From assembly GCA_012719415.1 (NCBI GenBank), contig JAAYAK010000247.1, positions 1 to 63,040 on the forward strand: 63,040 bases of DNA, read 5' to 3'. The DNA is from Syntrophorhabdus sp. (lineage in GTDB: Bacteria; Desulfobacterota; Syntrophorhabdia; Syntrophorhabdales; Syntrophorhabdaceae). This document shows, piece by piece, positions 50,822 to 58,313 of this stretch. Positions within the stretch are counted from its first letter, which is position 1, and the number at the start of each line of letters is the position of its first letter. The notes beneath the pieces are model-generated. The model saw nothing but the letters and a program-made list of their open reading frames with translations. It was not told where the DNA came from and did no database searches. The translations under genes and the position numbers were made by a program.

Positions 50822-52366
50822 CTACGCCTTCTTTGGCCGTCGGTCATCAAATCTCTTCCGTCGGTATATTCCCGCGACAACCATGCCGGCCAGAAAGGCA
50901 AGGCACAGGATGATGAAATAGTCTCCATACCGCACATAGAACGTCATGGTATCCTTGAGCGCGTAGCCGCCCCTCAGGACCTCCTCCGTGAAAATGGGGG
51001 TCTTCCCCCGAACACGGCCCCTGGGGTCGATAACGGCGCTGATGCCCGTGTTGGCGGCCCGCAATACATACCTGTCCGTTTCAATTGCCCGGAAGACGTA
51101 GAAGACGAAATGTTGAAAAGGCGCCGACGTCCTGTTGTACCAGGCGTCGTTGGTGACGTTCACGAGGACCTCTGCCCCTTCCCTCACGGTTTCATTGGTG
51201 ATATAGGGGAATATCCCCTCGAAGCAGACGAGTATGCCGACCCTTCCCGCATCCGTTGAGATGGGCCTGTGCCCCTCCCCGGGGATAAAGTCCGCCCCGA
51301 TGGCGGTGATCTTCGCAAGGAAGGGGAAATAGGAAACGATCGGGGTATATTCTCCGAAAGGGACAAGGTGGACCTTGTTGTATATCGCCGCGGTCCGTCC
51401 CTCCCCGTCGACGTAGTGGACGCTGTTCAAAAGCTTGCCTTCCGCCCCGAGCCCCACCGTTCCGAAAAGAAGCCGGGATCTGAGCATGGCGGGCACCGCC
51501 CTCACGTATTTGTACGCGTGAATGTCACGTTCGATGATGAACGGCATCGCTGTCTCGGGCCAGATGATGAGGTCGGAGTTCTGCGCGAGTCCGAAGCTCA
51601 GCCGGTAGTACTTGCTGACGGTCATCATCTTGAAGGCGTCGTCCCATTTCACGTCCTGACCGACGTTCCCCTGCACGATCGCCGCCCTGAACGGCTCGGC
51701 GTCCCTGTCCTGAAGCCTCACGAAACCATAGGCCAGGGAAGAGGCGATGAGAACGGCCACCGCCATCGTCCATACGCGGGACACCTTTTTGCGGGTCCAC
51801 AGGGAAAAGACTATGCCGTTCACCGCCGCTACCAGGAAGGAGATGAAATATGTCCCCGTTATGGAAGCCACCTGGATGAAAGGAAGGAACGTGTATTGCG
51901 AGTGGCCGAGGAAGGCCCAGGGGAAACCCGTCATGACGGCTCCCCTCGCGTACTCCAGCACCACCCACACGGGGGCGGCGAGGAGGTACGCCGGAACGGA
52001 GGTCCTCTTCTCCAGGTACGCGCAGGAAACGGTGAAGATCGCCATGTACAGGGAAAGGTAGAGCGCGAAGAGAAAGAGGATAAGCACGCTCAACGGGATA
52101 TTGATGCCCCCGTAGCTGTTCATGGCCACAACGACCCAGTAGATGATGCCGAGCCAGGCTACAACCCCGGCGGCGAATCCCCGCTTGAACGACAGGAGAA
52201 GGTCGTCCCTGTCGATGGCTCCGAGAAGCGGCACCAGGGCGATAAAGGCAAGGGGAAAGAGAGACACCGGCGGTTGTATGAGGGCAAGCATGGCCCCCGA
52301 CAGCAATGCATGGCCGTATCTTGCGGCAATGGACGCAAAAGGGTTGTTGAAATGTCGACTATCCAT
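50822..52366 (-). CDS. lnt: Apolipoprotein N-acyltransferase
   Basis: A 514-residue inner membrane enzyme that adds the third acyl chain to lipoproteins. The N-terminal half has several membrane segments; the nitrilase-like half shows the catalytic Glu in DLIIWPETAMPF, Lys in IYNKVHLVPFGEYTP and Cys in GILVCFEGIFP. The start at 52366 overlaps ybeY by eight bases; an ATG at 52402 would add 12 residues. It is the last gene of the phoH-pgpH-ybeY-lnt block and fits with lolA further on. Confidence 0.94.
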   Translation of the reverse strand: MDSRHFNNPFASIAARYGHALLSGAMLALIQPPVSLFPLAFIALVPLLGAIDRDDLLLSFKRGFAAGVVAWLGIIYWVVVAMNSYGGINIPLSVLILFLFALYLSLYMAIFTVSCAYLEKRTSVPAYLLAAPVWVVLEYARGAVMTGFPWAFLGHSQYTFLPFIQVASITGTYFISFLVAAVNGIVFSLWTRKKVSRVWTMAVAVLIASSLAYGFVRLQDRDAEPFRAAIVQGNVGQDVKWDDAFKMMTVSKYYRLSFGLAQNSDLIIWPETAMPFIIERDIHAYKYVRAVPAMLRSRLLFGTVGLGAEGKLLNSVHYVDGEGRTAAIYNKVHLVPFGEYTPIVSYFPFLAKITAIGADFIPGEGHRPISTDAGRVGILVCFEGIFPYITNETVREGAEVLVNVTNDAWYNRTSAPFQHFVFYVFRAIETDRYVLRAANTGISAVIDPRGRVRGKTPIFTEEVLRGGYALKDTMTFYVRYGDYFIILCLAFLAGMVVAGIYRRKRFDDRRPKKA

Positions 52367-52814
52367 CGACAAGTGCCAGGTAGGCAGGATGCGCCAGGAC
52401 AACCTTCATGAGCTTCCTTTCCCGGTAACGCATTCTCCTCGCCTCCGAGCTCCCTTTCGTATGATCATAACCCAGGATGTGAACAAGGCCATGGACAATA
52501 AGGCCAAAAAACCTTTCATAGAAGGGAATGCCCGCCTCGCGAGCCTCATCGGCGGCGCGCTGCACGGAAATGACGATGTCGCCGACGGCCTCGCCGGGCA
52601 TTCCGTCGAGATAGGAAAAAGAGATCACGTTCGTGGAACGGTCCTTGCCGAAAAGGTCCCTGTTCATCAGCGCGATTCGCCTGTCATCCACGAGCAGTAT
52701 GCTGAGGTCCCTATTGTGAAGCTTTAAAGAGGCCAGCAATTCCCCTGTTACCTCGCCGATCGCCTTTCGCTTGAGCTTCATCAGTCTTTGGGAGTTTCTT
52801 ATCAGAACCGCCAT
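52359..52814 (-). CDS. ybeY: Endoribonuclease YbeY (16S rRNA maturation)
   Basis: A 151-residue zinc enzyme involved in 16S rRNA 3' maturation and ribosome quality control. The metal motif HGLVHILGYDH is intact, followed by the family Glu/Met positions. The N-terminus AVLIRNSQR fits the family, so the ATG at 52814 is favoured although it lies 104 bases inside the end of the upstream gene. A downstream Met12 would remove conserved sequence. Typical phoH-ybeY neighbour. Confidence 0.94.
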   Translation of the reverse strand: MAVLIRNSQRLMKLKRKAIGEVTGELLASLKLHNRDLSILLVDDRRIALMNRDLFGKDRSTNVISFSYLDGMPGEAVGDIVISVQRAADEAREAGIPFYERFFGLIVHGLVHILGYDHTKGSSEARRMRYRERKLMKVVLAHPAYLALVDG

Positions 52815-54417
52815 TTTGTGTCCTTTCCGGGTATTCGATACGATGGTGGAAGATCCCGATGAGTATCGTGATGAAGCTCTTCTGGATCGCGTGGAGGTCT
52901 TTGAGGGTCAGTTCGCACTCGTCAAGCTGGCCGTCGAGGAATATGCCCTCTATGATGCGCTGGACGTGGTTCTCGATCCTCTTGGGCGTGGGGTCCTCGA
53001 GGACCCTCGACGCGGCTTCCACCGCGTCGGCGAGCATGATGATCCCCGCCTCCTTCGTCTGGGGCTTGGGACCGGGGTACCGGAAGTCCTTCTCCTCGAT
53101 CACGTGGAGAAGCGGATCTTCCTTTCCCTTGGCCTTGGTGTAGAAGAAACTCGTGAGGCTGGTGCCGTGGTGTTCCTGTATGATGCCCGTCAACCTTCGC
53201 CCGAGCCTGTATTCCCTTGCCAGATCCACTCCCTCCTTCACGTGGGACATGATGATGAGCGCGCTCATGTTCGGGGTGATACCGGAGTGGACATCCTCGG
53301 AACCGGTCCGGTTCTCGATGTAATAATGGGGCATCTTCAGCTTTCCGATATCGTGATAGTACGCCGCGACCCGTGTCAGAAGCGGGTGGGCACCGATGGC
53401 CTCGGCCGCCGCCTTTGAAAGGTTGCCGACGACTATGCTGTGATGGTAGGTCCCCGGAGCGTTGAGCATCATGTCTCCGAGGAGGGGGTGCTCAAGGTTG
53501 GCAAGCTCCAGGAGCTTTATGTCCGTCGTGTAGTCGAAAAGACTTTCAATGACGGGAAGGAGCCCGAGGACGATAAAGCTGCCGGCGATGCCGTTGACGA
53601 TCACGAACGCAATTCTCAAGGCCACGCTTCCCGATGACCGGCCCGTGAAAACATCGGCGGCAAGCATGAAAAAGCACATCAGGAAGGCCGTGAAAATGCC
53701 CGCCCTGAGGATGGTATTGCGGTTCTCACACTTGCCTGAGAAGTATGCCCCCAGTATGGAGCCCGCGAAGGTGTACAGGAAAATGCGCAGGCTGCCGTCG
53801 AAGGAAAAGGCCAGAGCCGCGGAATAAACAAGGGAAAAGATGATGGCGATCTCCGAGAAAAGGACGATGCGCACCACCATCGCAAAGACAAAGACGGGTA
53901 TGATGTAGAAGAGGTCCTCGAGACGGTTCTGCGCATAGCTCTCGAAGATCAGGTGAAAGGACTTCACCAGGGCCACGCAAAAGACGGTGAAAACGGAACA
54001 GAAGACAAGGTCCTTCTTCGAGAGATAGAACTTCTTGATGTTCTTCTCCGAGTATTCGTACAGGATGGCTATGAGGAGAAAGAGAAGGATGAAGACGGCC
54101 GCGAACTTCGTGACGGCAAAGACCTCGCGCCTCTCGAGCGTGTTGTACACGGCTATCCTTGAAAGGTGGTCCGCGTTGATCCTCTCGCCCTCCCGCACGA
54201 TCACCTCGCCTTTCTTCACCGTGACGTCGGTGCCGGGTACGGAAAAGTCCATCGGCGCCCGCAGGTTCTCCCTGGCTATGTCGCCCAGCTGGTATTCGGC
54301 AATGAAGAAGGGGTTCTTTATGCTGACGATGAGGGCGAGGGCAAGGGTCAGGCAAACAAGGATGATCAGTTTCGCGTAGCGGAGGTACGAGGGAGGTTTA
54401 TCCTTTCCGTTCTGCAT
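52711..54417 (-). CDS. HD-domain membrane phosphodiesterase (PgpH/7TMR-HDED family)
   Basis: A 568-residue protein. An N-terminal extracellular 7TMR-HDED-like region and about seven membrane segments (from about residue 15 to 285) lead to an HD phosphohydrolase domain: YHHSIVVGNLSKAAAEAIGAHPLLTRVAAYYHDIGKL, EHHGTSL and GIIMLADAVEAASR. Relatives degrade cyclic-di-AMP. The hydrophilic tail after the HD domain (about 40 residues) is encoded in the overlap with ybeY. It overlaps phoH by 20 bases. The true nucleotide substrate here is unproven. Confidence 0.9.
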   Translation of the reverse strand: MQNGKDKPPSYLRYAKLIILVCLTLALALIVSIKNPFFIAEYQLGDIARENLRAPMDFSVPGTDVTVKKGEVIVREGERINADHLSRIAVYNTLERREVFAVTKFAAVFILLFLLIAILYEYSEKNIKKFYLSKKDLVFCSVFTVFCVALVKSFHLIFESYAQNRLEDLFYIIPVFVFAMVVRIVLFSEIAIIFSLVYSAALAFSFDGSLRIFLYTFAGSILGAYFSGKCENRNTILRAGIFTAFLMCFFMLAADVFTGRSSGSVALRIAFVIVNGIAGSFIVLGLLPVIESLFDYTTDIKLLELANLEHPLLGDMMLNAPGTYHHSIVVGNLSKAAAEAIGAHPLLTRVAAYYHDIGKLKMPHYYIENRTGSEDVHSGITPNMSALIIMSHVKEGVDLAREYRLGRRLTGIIQEHHGTSLTSFFYTKAKGKEDPLLHVIEEKDFRYPGPKPQTKEAGIIMLADAVEAASRVLEDPTPKRIENHVQRIIEGIFLDGQLDECELTLKDLHAIQKSFITILIGIFHHRIEYPERTQNGGSDKKLPKTDEAQAKGDRRGNRGIAGLFKASQ

Positions 54418-55402
54418 TCCTCGATTCCTCCAGTTCCAGGCGCCGCGCCTCGTAGGCCTTGATTATCTTCTGCACCAAAGGATGGCGCACGACGTCCTTT
54501 TCGGTAAAATAGACGAACTTGATCCCCTTGACGCCCTTCAAAATGCTCCTGACCTCCACAAGGCCGCTCGTTTTCTTGTCGGCAAGGTCGATCTGGGTGA
54601 TATCGCCGGTTATTACCGTCTTCGATGAAAAACCAAGCCTCGTCAGGAACATCTTCATCTGTTCCGAGGCGGTGTTCTGGGCTTCATCGAGGATGATGAA
54701 GGCGTCGTTGAGGGTCCTGCCACGCATGAAGGCAAGCGGAGCGATCTCGATGACCCCCCTCTCTATGAGCCGCGTGGCACGGTCCATGTCGACCATGTCG
54801 TAGAGGGCGTCATAGAGGGGTCTCAGGTAGGGGTTGACCTTCTCGTACATGGTGCCCGGAAGATACCCCAGCTTTTCACCCGCCTCTATCGCGGGACGTG
54901 TGAGGATGATCCTCGACACCTCGCGCCTGTAATAGGCGGCAAGGGCCATCGCCATCGCGAGGTACGTCTTGCCCGTGCCGGCCGGGCCGATGCCGATCAC
55001 GACATCGTACTTGTTCATCGCATGGACATATTGCCTCTGGTTGGTGCTCTTGGGGGTGATAAGCTTCCTGGAGCCGGCGATGTATATCTGGTCCTTCTCC
55101 ATGTCACCGGCCGTCTCGTGGGCATTGACGACGAACCGTACGGCGTGGTCGATATCGGAAACGTTCACAGGAAGGCCTTTCTTCACGATGCCGTGAAGCT
55201 CGTTTATGACCTTCCCCGTGTCTTCAATGTCCTTCTTCCCCCCTATGAGGGTGAGATGATTGCCACGGATGCTCGCCTTGATATTGAAGTATTTCCTGAG
55301 GTACTTGATGTTCTCTTCGCGCGGCCCGAAGAGGCTTCTTGCCACGTTTATGTCATCGAAGGACAGCCGCAACAATCCTTCATCGGTCTTCTCGTCCAAC
55401 AA
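54398..55402 (-). CDS. PhoH-like ATPase (PhoL type)
   Basis: A 334-residue P-loop ATPase. Walker A GPAGTGKTYLAMA and Walker B AFIILDEAQN are clear, with LTRPAIEAGEKLGYLPG between them; the N-terminal 110 residues form a KH-like RNA-binding-type domain (VARSLFGPREENIKYL..., IRGNHLTLIGG). PhoH proteins next to YbeY are linked to RNA processing. First gene of the minus-strand operon and coupled to the HD gene by a 20-base overlap. Confidence 0.94.
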   Translation of the reverse strand: MLDEKTDEGLLRLSFDDINVARSLFGPREENIKYLRKYFNIKASIRGNHLTLIGGKKDIEDTGKVINELHGIVKKGLPVNVSDIDHAVRFVVNAHETAGDMEKDQIYIAGSRKLITPKSTNQRQYVHAMNKYDVVIGIGPAGTGKTYLAMAMALAAYYRREVSRIILTRPAIEAGEKLGYLPGTMYEKVNPYLRPLYDALYDMVDMDRATRLIERGVIEIAPLAFMRGRTLNDAFIILDEAQNTASEQMKMFLTRLGFSSKTVITGDITQIDLADKKTSGLVEVRSILKGVKGIKFVYFTEKDVVRHPLVQKIIKAYEARRLELEESRNAERKG

Positions 55403-55568
55403 TCCTCTCTTTCCCCTGTTTTATTCCCTAATATACCATAAAACAGGAATTTGCAAAAGATGCAAGAATTTTGGCGGCTGCTCTTGCAAAGGGCCCTGTT
55501 CGATGGTATGGTTTGGAAAAAATCGCCGGAGGGTCTGCGATCGGCACGCTCTCGGAAAGGAATGTCTT

Positions 55569-56099
55569 TTGCCCAAAAAAACGCCAACCTTCAAGACGGT
55601 ATTGATAATAGGGGTCATCATAGGGATAGTGGTGATCGTCATAGCCGTCATAGCCATTCACCTCCAGCAGAAAAAGACCCTCAAGGCATCCATCGAGGGC
55701 ACTCTTCCAAGGATGGAAGAGAAGACCGGCTGGCAGGCGCTCATCACCGACGGAGATGGTGAGCACCATTACGTGATCGAGAAAGGACAGGGCGGATCCG
55801 GGCAGACCGCCGGTGTTTGGGACAGGCTGACCTACTCGAAGGAAGGCAGGGAGAACTACGTCCTCAAACGGCGAAAGAACGGCATGTTCATAACGGGAAT
55901 GGACACCCTCGCCAGCCGTTTCACGCTGTATGAACTGAGGTGCGGCAAAGACCCCCGGCAATATGCCATCATGAAGGTCTTCGAGGTGTCTCAGGACGGC
56001 AAGACGCTGGATTACGGAAAGGCGGGGAGCCAGAAGGATTGGGAGGACATTCCGGGGCAGACCATCGTCGACAGGCTGGCAAAGATCGCCTGCCGGTGA
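55569..56099 (+). CDS. Membrane-anchored protein of unknown function
   Basis: A 176-residue product starting at TTG 55569 with AAGGA upstream; earlier in-frame starts run through the opposite phoH gene and are unlikely. Residues 1-10 are basic, one membrane helix lies at about 11-33 (VLIIGVIIGIVVIVIAVIAIHL), and the rest is a globular, probably periplasmic domain with alternating charged strands (YVIEKGQGGSGQTAGVWDRLTYSKEGRENYVLKRRKNG). No known family is recognised. It lies 62 bases before the receiver-LpxC gene. Confidence 0.65.
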   Translation: MPKKTPTFKTVLIIGVIIGIVVIVIAVIAIHLQQKKTLKASIEGTLPRMEEKTGWQALITDGDGEHHYVIEKGQGGSGQTAGVWDRLTYSKEGRENYVLKRRKNGMFITGMDTLASRFTLYELRCGKDPRQYAIMKVFEVSQDGKTLDYGKAGSQKDWEDIPGQTIVDRLAKIACR

Positions 56100-56124
56100 C
56101 GAGCGTCCCTCACGCCCTAAATGT

Positions 56125-56153
56125 TTGTAAGTCACCGGCATTTCGTATAGAAT
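56125..56153 (+). promoter_or_regulatory. Candidate promoter abutting the receiver-LpxC gene
   Basis: TTGTAA (56125-56130), 17-bp spacer, TAGAAT (56148-56153). RNA would start near 56160, two bases before the ATG at 56162, and no Shine-Dalgarno sequence is present. Confidence 0.4.
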
Positions 56154-56161
56154 ATTGGGTC

Positions 56162-57403
56162 ATGAACAAGGTTCTCATCATAGACGACGAACGGAACATC
56201 CTTGACTCCCTCTCGGGTATCCTCGAGGATGAAGGCTTCTCGGTGCTGAAGGCGACCGACGGCAAGGAAGGCCTGGCCATCTTCGAGCGCGAAGCCCCCG
56301 ACGTGGTCCTCCTCGATGTGTGGATGCCCGAACTTGACGGCATCCAGGTCCTCAAGGAGATACGCACCCGGAAGGACGACGCGAAGGTGGTGGTCATATC
56401 GGGGCACGGGACGATCTCGACGGCGGTGGAGGCCGTCAAGATGGGTGCCTATGATTTTCTCGAAAAACCCCTCTCCATCGACAAGGTGCTCGAGGTCGTC
56501 TCCCGCAGCATCGGCGTCGGTTCAAAGCACGACCCGTCGGTTGCGGATTTCAAGCTGGAAGTGACGCCCGGGCGCACCAGGGAAAAGCAGAAGACCATCG
56601 GAAAGAGCACCGTCGTTTACGGGGTGGGACTCCACTCCGGGGTGAAAACGGGAATGATCCTCCTGCCCATGCCGGAGAACACGGGCATAGTCTTCGAGAC
56701 CATTCCCGACGGGGAACGCATACCGGCCTACATCGACTACGTCTTCTCCGTGGGATACGCGTCATCGGTGAAAGGCAAGAACAGCGTTGTGCGCACCATC
56801 GAACACCTCCTGTCCGCCTGTCATATGTACGGGATCACGAACCTTCTCGTCAAGGTGAGCGAAGAGATACCCATCTTCGACGGCTCGGCCATCGAGATCT
56901 GCAGAAAGATCGAGGAGGCTGAGGTCATCGACCAGGCCGACGGGATCGAACCGCTCGTCATCACGGAAAAGGTGGAGCTCCCCAACCTGCAGAACGGGAA
57001 GTACCTCGCGGCGGAGCCCTCGGACCACTTCGAGATCGACTATCTCCTGGAACAGAAGAGGCCTATCGGGACACAGCATTACCGGTTTGTCGCCGGGCGC
57101 GACGACTATGTCGCCAACATCGCTCCCGCGAGGACCTTCGGTTTCCTCAAGGACTTCGAGCAGCTCGCGAAGATGGGCCTCGGGACCGGAGGGCGCATCA
57201 ATAACTTCATCATCCTCGGCGAAGACGAGGTCATAAACACGAAGCTGAGGTTCGAAGATGAGTTCGTCCGCCACAAGGTCCTCGACCTCATCGGGGACAT
57301 CTACCTCCTCAACCGTCCCATAACGGGCAAGATAACCGCCCGCCAGACAGGCCATGTGGAGAACATCGCGCTGGTAAAGGAACTGAAAAAACGGTTTCTC
57401 TGA
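56162..57403 (+). CDS. lpxC: Receiver domain - LpxC fusion (UDP-3-O-acyl-GlcNAc deacetylase)
   Basis: A 413-residue protein. Residues 1-125 are an NtrX-like response-regulator receiver: acidic pair Asp8-Asp9, phospho-acceptor Asp52 (VVLLDVWMPE), Ser80 and Lys102 (FLEKPLS). From about 140 it is a full LpxC, the zinc deacetylase committing UDP-GlcNAc to lipid A. The zinc ligands are His215 (TIEHL), His371, Asp375 and His398; the spacing of the last three (H, +4 D, +27 H) is that of E. coli LpxC (H238, D242, H265). General-base Glu214 and the ARTFGF motif are present. No lpxA or fabZ is adjacent. Confidence 0.95.
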   Translation: MNKVLIIDDERNILDSLSGILEDEGFSVLKATDGKEGLAIFEREAPDVVLLDVWMPELDGIQVLKEIRTRKDDAKVVVISGHGTISTAVEAVKMGAYDFLEKPLSIDKVLEVVSRSIGVGSKHDPSVADFKLEVTPGRTREKQKTIGKSTVVYGVGLHSGVKTGMILLPMPENTGIVFETIPDGERIPAYIDYVFSVGYASSVKGKNSVVRTIEHLLSACHMYGITNLLVKVSEEIPIFDGSAIEICRKIEEAEVIDQADGIEPLVITEKVELPNLQNGKYLAAEPSDHFEIDYLLEQKRPIGTQHYRFVAGRDDYVANIAPARTFGFLKDFEQLAKMGLGTGGRINNFIILGEDEVINTKLRFEDEFVRHKVLDLIGDIYLLNRPITGKITARQTGHVENIALVKELKKRFL

Positions 57404-57414
57404 CGAGAAACCGT
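57391..57414. terminator. Hairpin straddling the lpxC stop codon
   Basis: ACGGTTTCTC (57391-57400) pairs perfectly with GAGAAACCGT (57405-57414); the loop TGAC contains the stop codon. There is no T-run, so it could be an RNA-end stabiliser rather than a terminator. Confidence 0.55.
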
Positions 57415-57570
57415 CTCACGTCGCAGGTCTCAGGTCTCACGTCTCAGGTTCGAGCCAATGCCGGAACCTTTACTGCGCTGGTCGAGAAAAGCGTACCTCT
57501 TTGGCTTTTGACTCGCAACGCGCAACCCGGAACCCGCAACTGTCTTTTGCCTGAAACCTGAGATCTGAAA
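57415..57570. repeat. Word-repeat region: CAGGTCT halves around a CGCAACC tract
   Basis: Left: CAGGTCTCAGGTCTCACG. Right: CCTGAAACCTGAGATCTGA in the opposite sense (57550-57568). Between them, at about 57508-57540, are CGCAACGCGCAACCCGGAAC-type words. It fills the gap between the convergent lpxC and lolA genes. Confidence 0.75.
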
Positions 57571-57577
57571 GGGTCTT

Positions 57578-58291
57578 CTATCTTTCCACCACATCTTTTA
57601 CCCCGTCGGACTTGTAGATGAATCTCGAGTCGCTGACGGGGGCGTTCACCTTGATGTCGGTGAATTCGATCGTGTTGATGTTGCCGGTGAATTCAAGGAT
57701 CTCGATCTTCCTCAGAAGGTTCTTCTTGTCGATCCAGATCTTGGCCATATTGACGGTGGAATCCTTCTTCGGGAGGAGCTCGAAATACTCCATCCCCGCC
57801 AGTATGCTGTGCTGTTTGACGGTGAAGATGTTGTCGATGCGGGCGATGTCCTCGACGAGGTCGAAAAAGGTGCCTCCCGTCTTCTCCCTGCTCACCTTGC
57901 TCTTGAGCACGAAGGTCTTGCCCTCCTCATCCTGCCACATGTGGCGCCCGTCATAGAGGAATGTCTTGCTTTTCGGTTTCGTGTATTGCCACAGGAACCC
58001 CTTCTGTCTCTTAAAGTAGAAGTCCCCGTCAAAATCACGTATCTTCTTGATGCCCGAGACAAAGATCTTCTGGTGAAAAGAGGCCTCCAGCGAGGTGATG
58101 CCTGCATAGGTCTTTTTTATGGAATCAAAGGGAGACCCGGTCTCGCCCTTGACGGCGGGTTTCGCGTTATCGCCGGCCCCGGCCGTTCCCTCAGCGCCGG
58201 CGGGAAAGGGAACCAACAGGAACACCGCCAGGACACCGAAAAGGACCGGCCGCAACAGATCTCTTGTTCTCCAAAAAGCTCTTTCCATCAT
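57578..58291 (-). CDS. lolA: Outer membrane lipoprotein carrier protein LolA
   Basis: A 237-residue periplasmic chaperone that carries lipoproteins from LolCDE to the outer membrane. A signal peptide (about 1-33, ending FPAGAEG) precedes the LolA domain with SLEASFHQKIFVSG, GDFYFKRQKGFLWQYTKPKSKTFLYDG and DLVEDIARIDNIF. Length is in the normal range with an extra linker of about 20 residues after the signal. The gene follows ftsK at 22 bases, an order seen in many proteobacteria. Confidence 0.9.
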   Translation of the reverse strand: MMERAFWRTRDLLRPVLFGVLAVFLLVPFPAGAEGTAGAGDNAKPAVKGETGSPFDSIKKTYAGITSLEASFHQKIFVSGIKKIRDFDGDFYFKRQKGFLWQYTKPKSKTFLYDGRHMWQDEEGKTFVLKSKVSREKTGGTFFDLVEDIARIDNIFTVKQHSILAGMEYFELLPKKDSTVNMAKIWIDKKNLLRKIEILEFTGNINTIEFTDIKVNAPVSDSRFIYKSDGVKDVVER

Positions 58292-58313
58292 GCGATCATA
58301 CCTCTGTTAAGGA

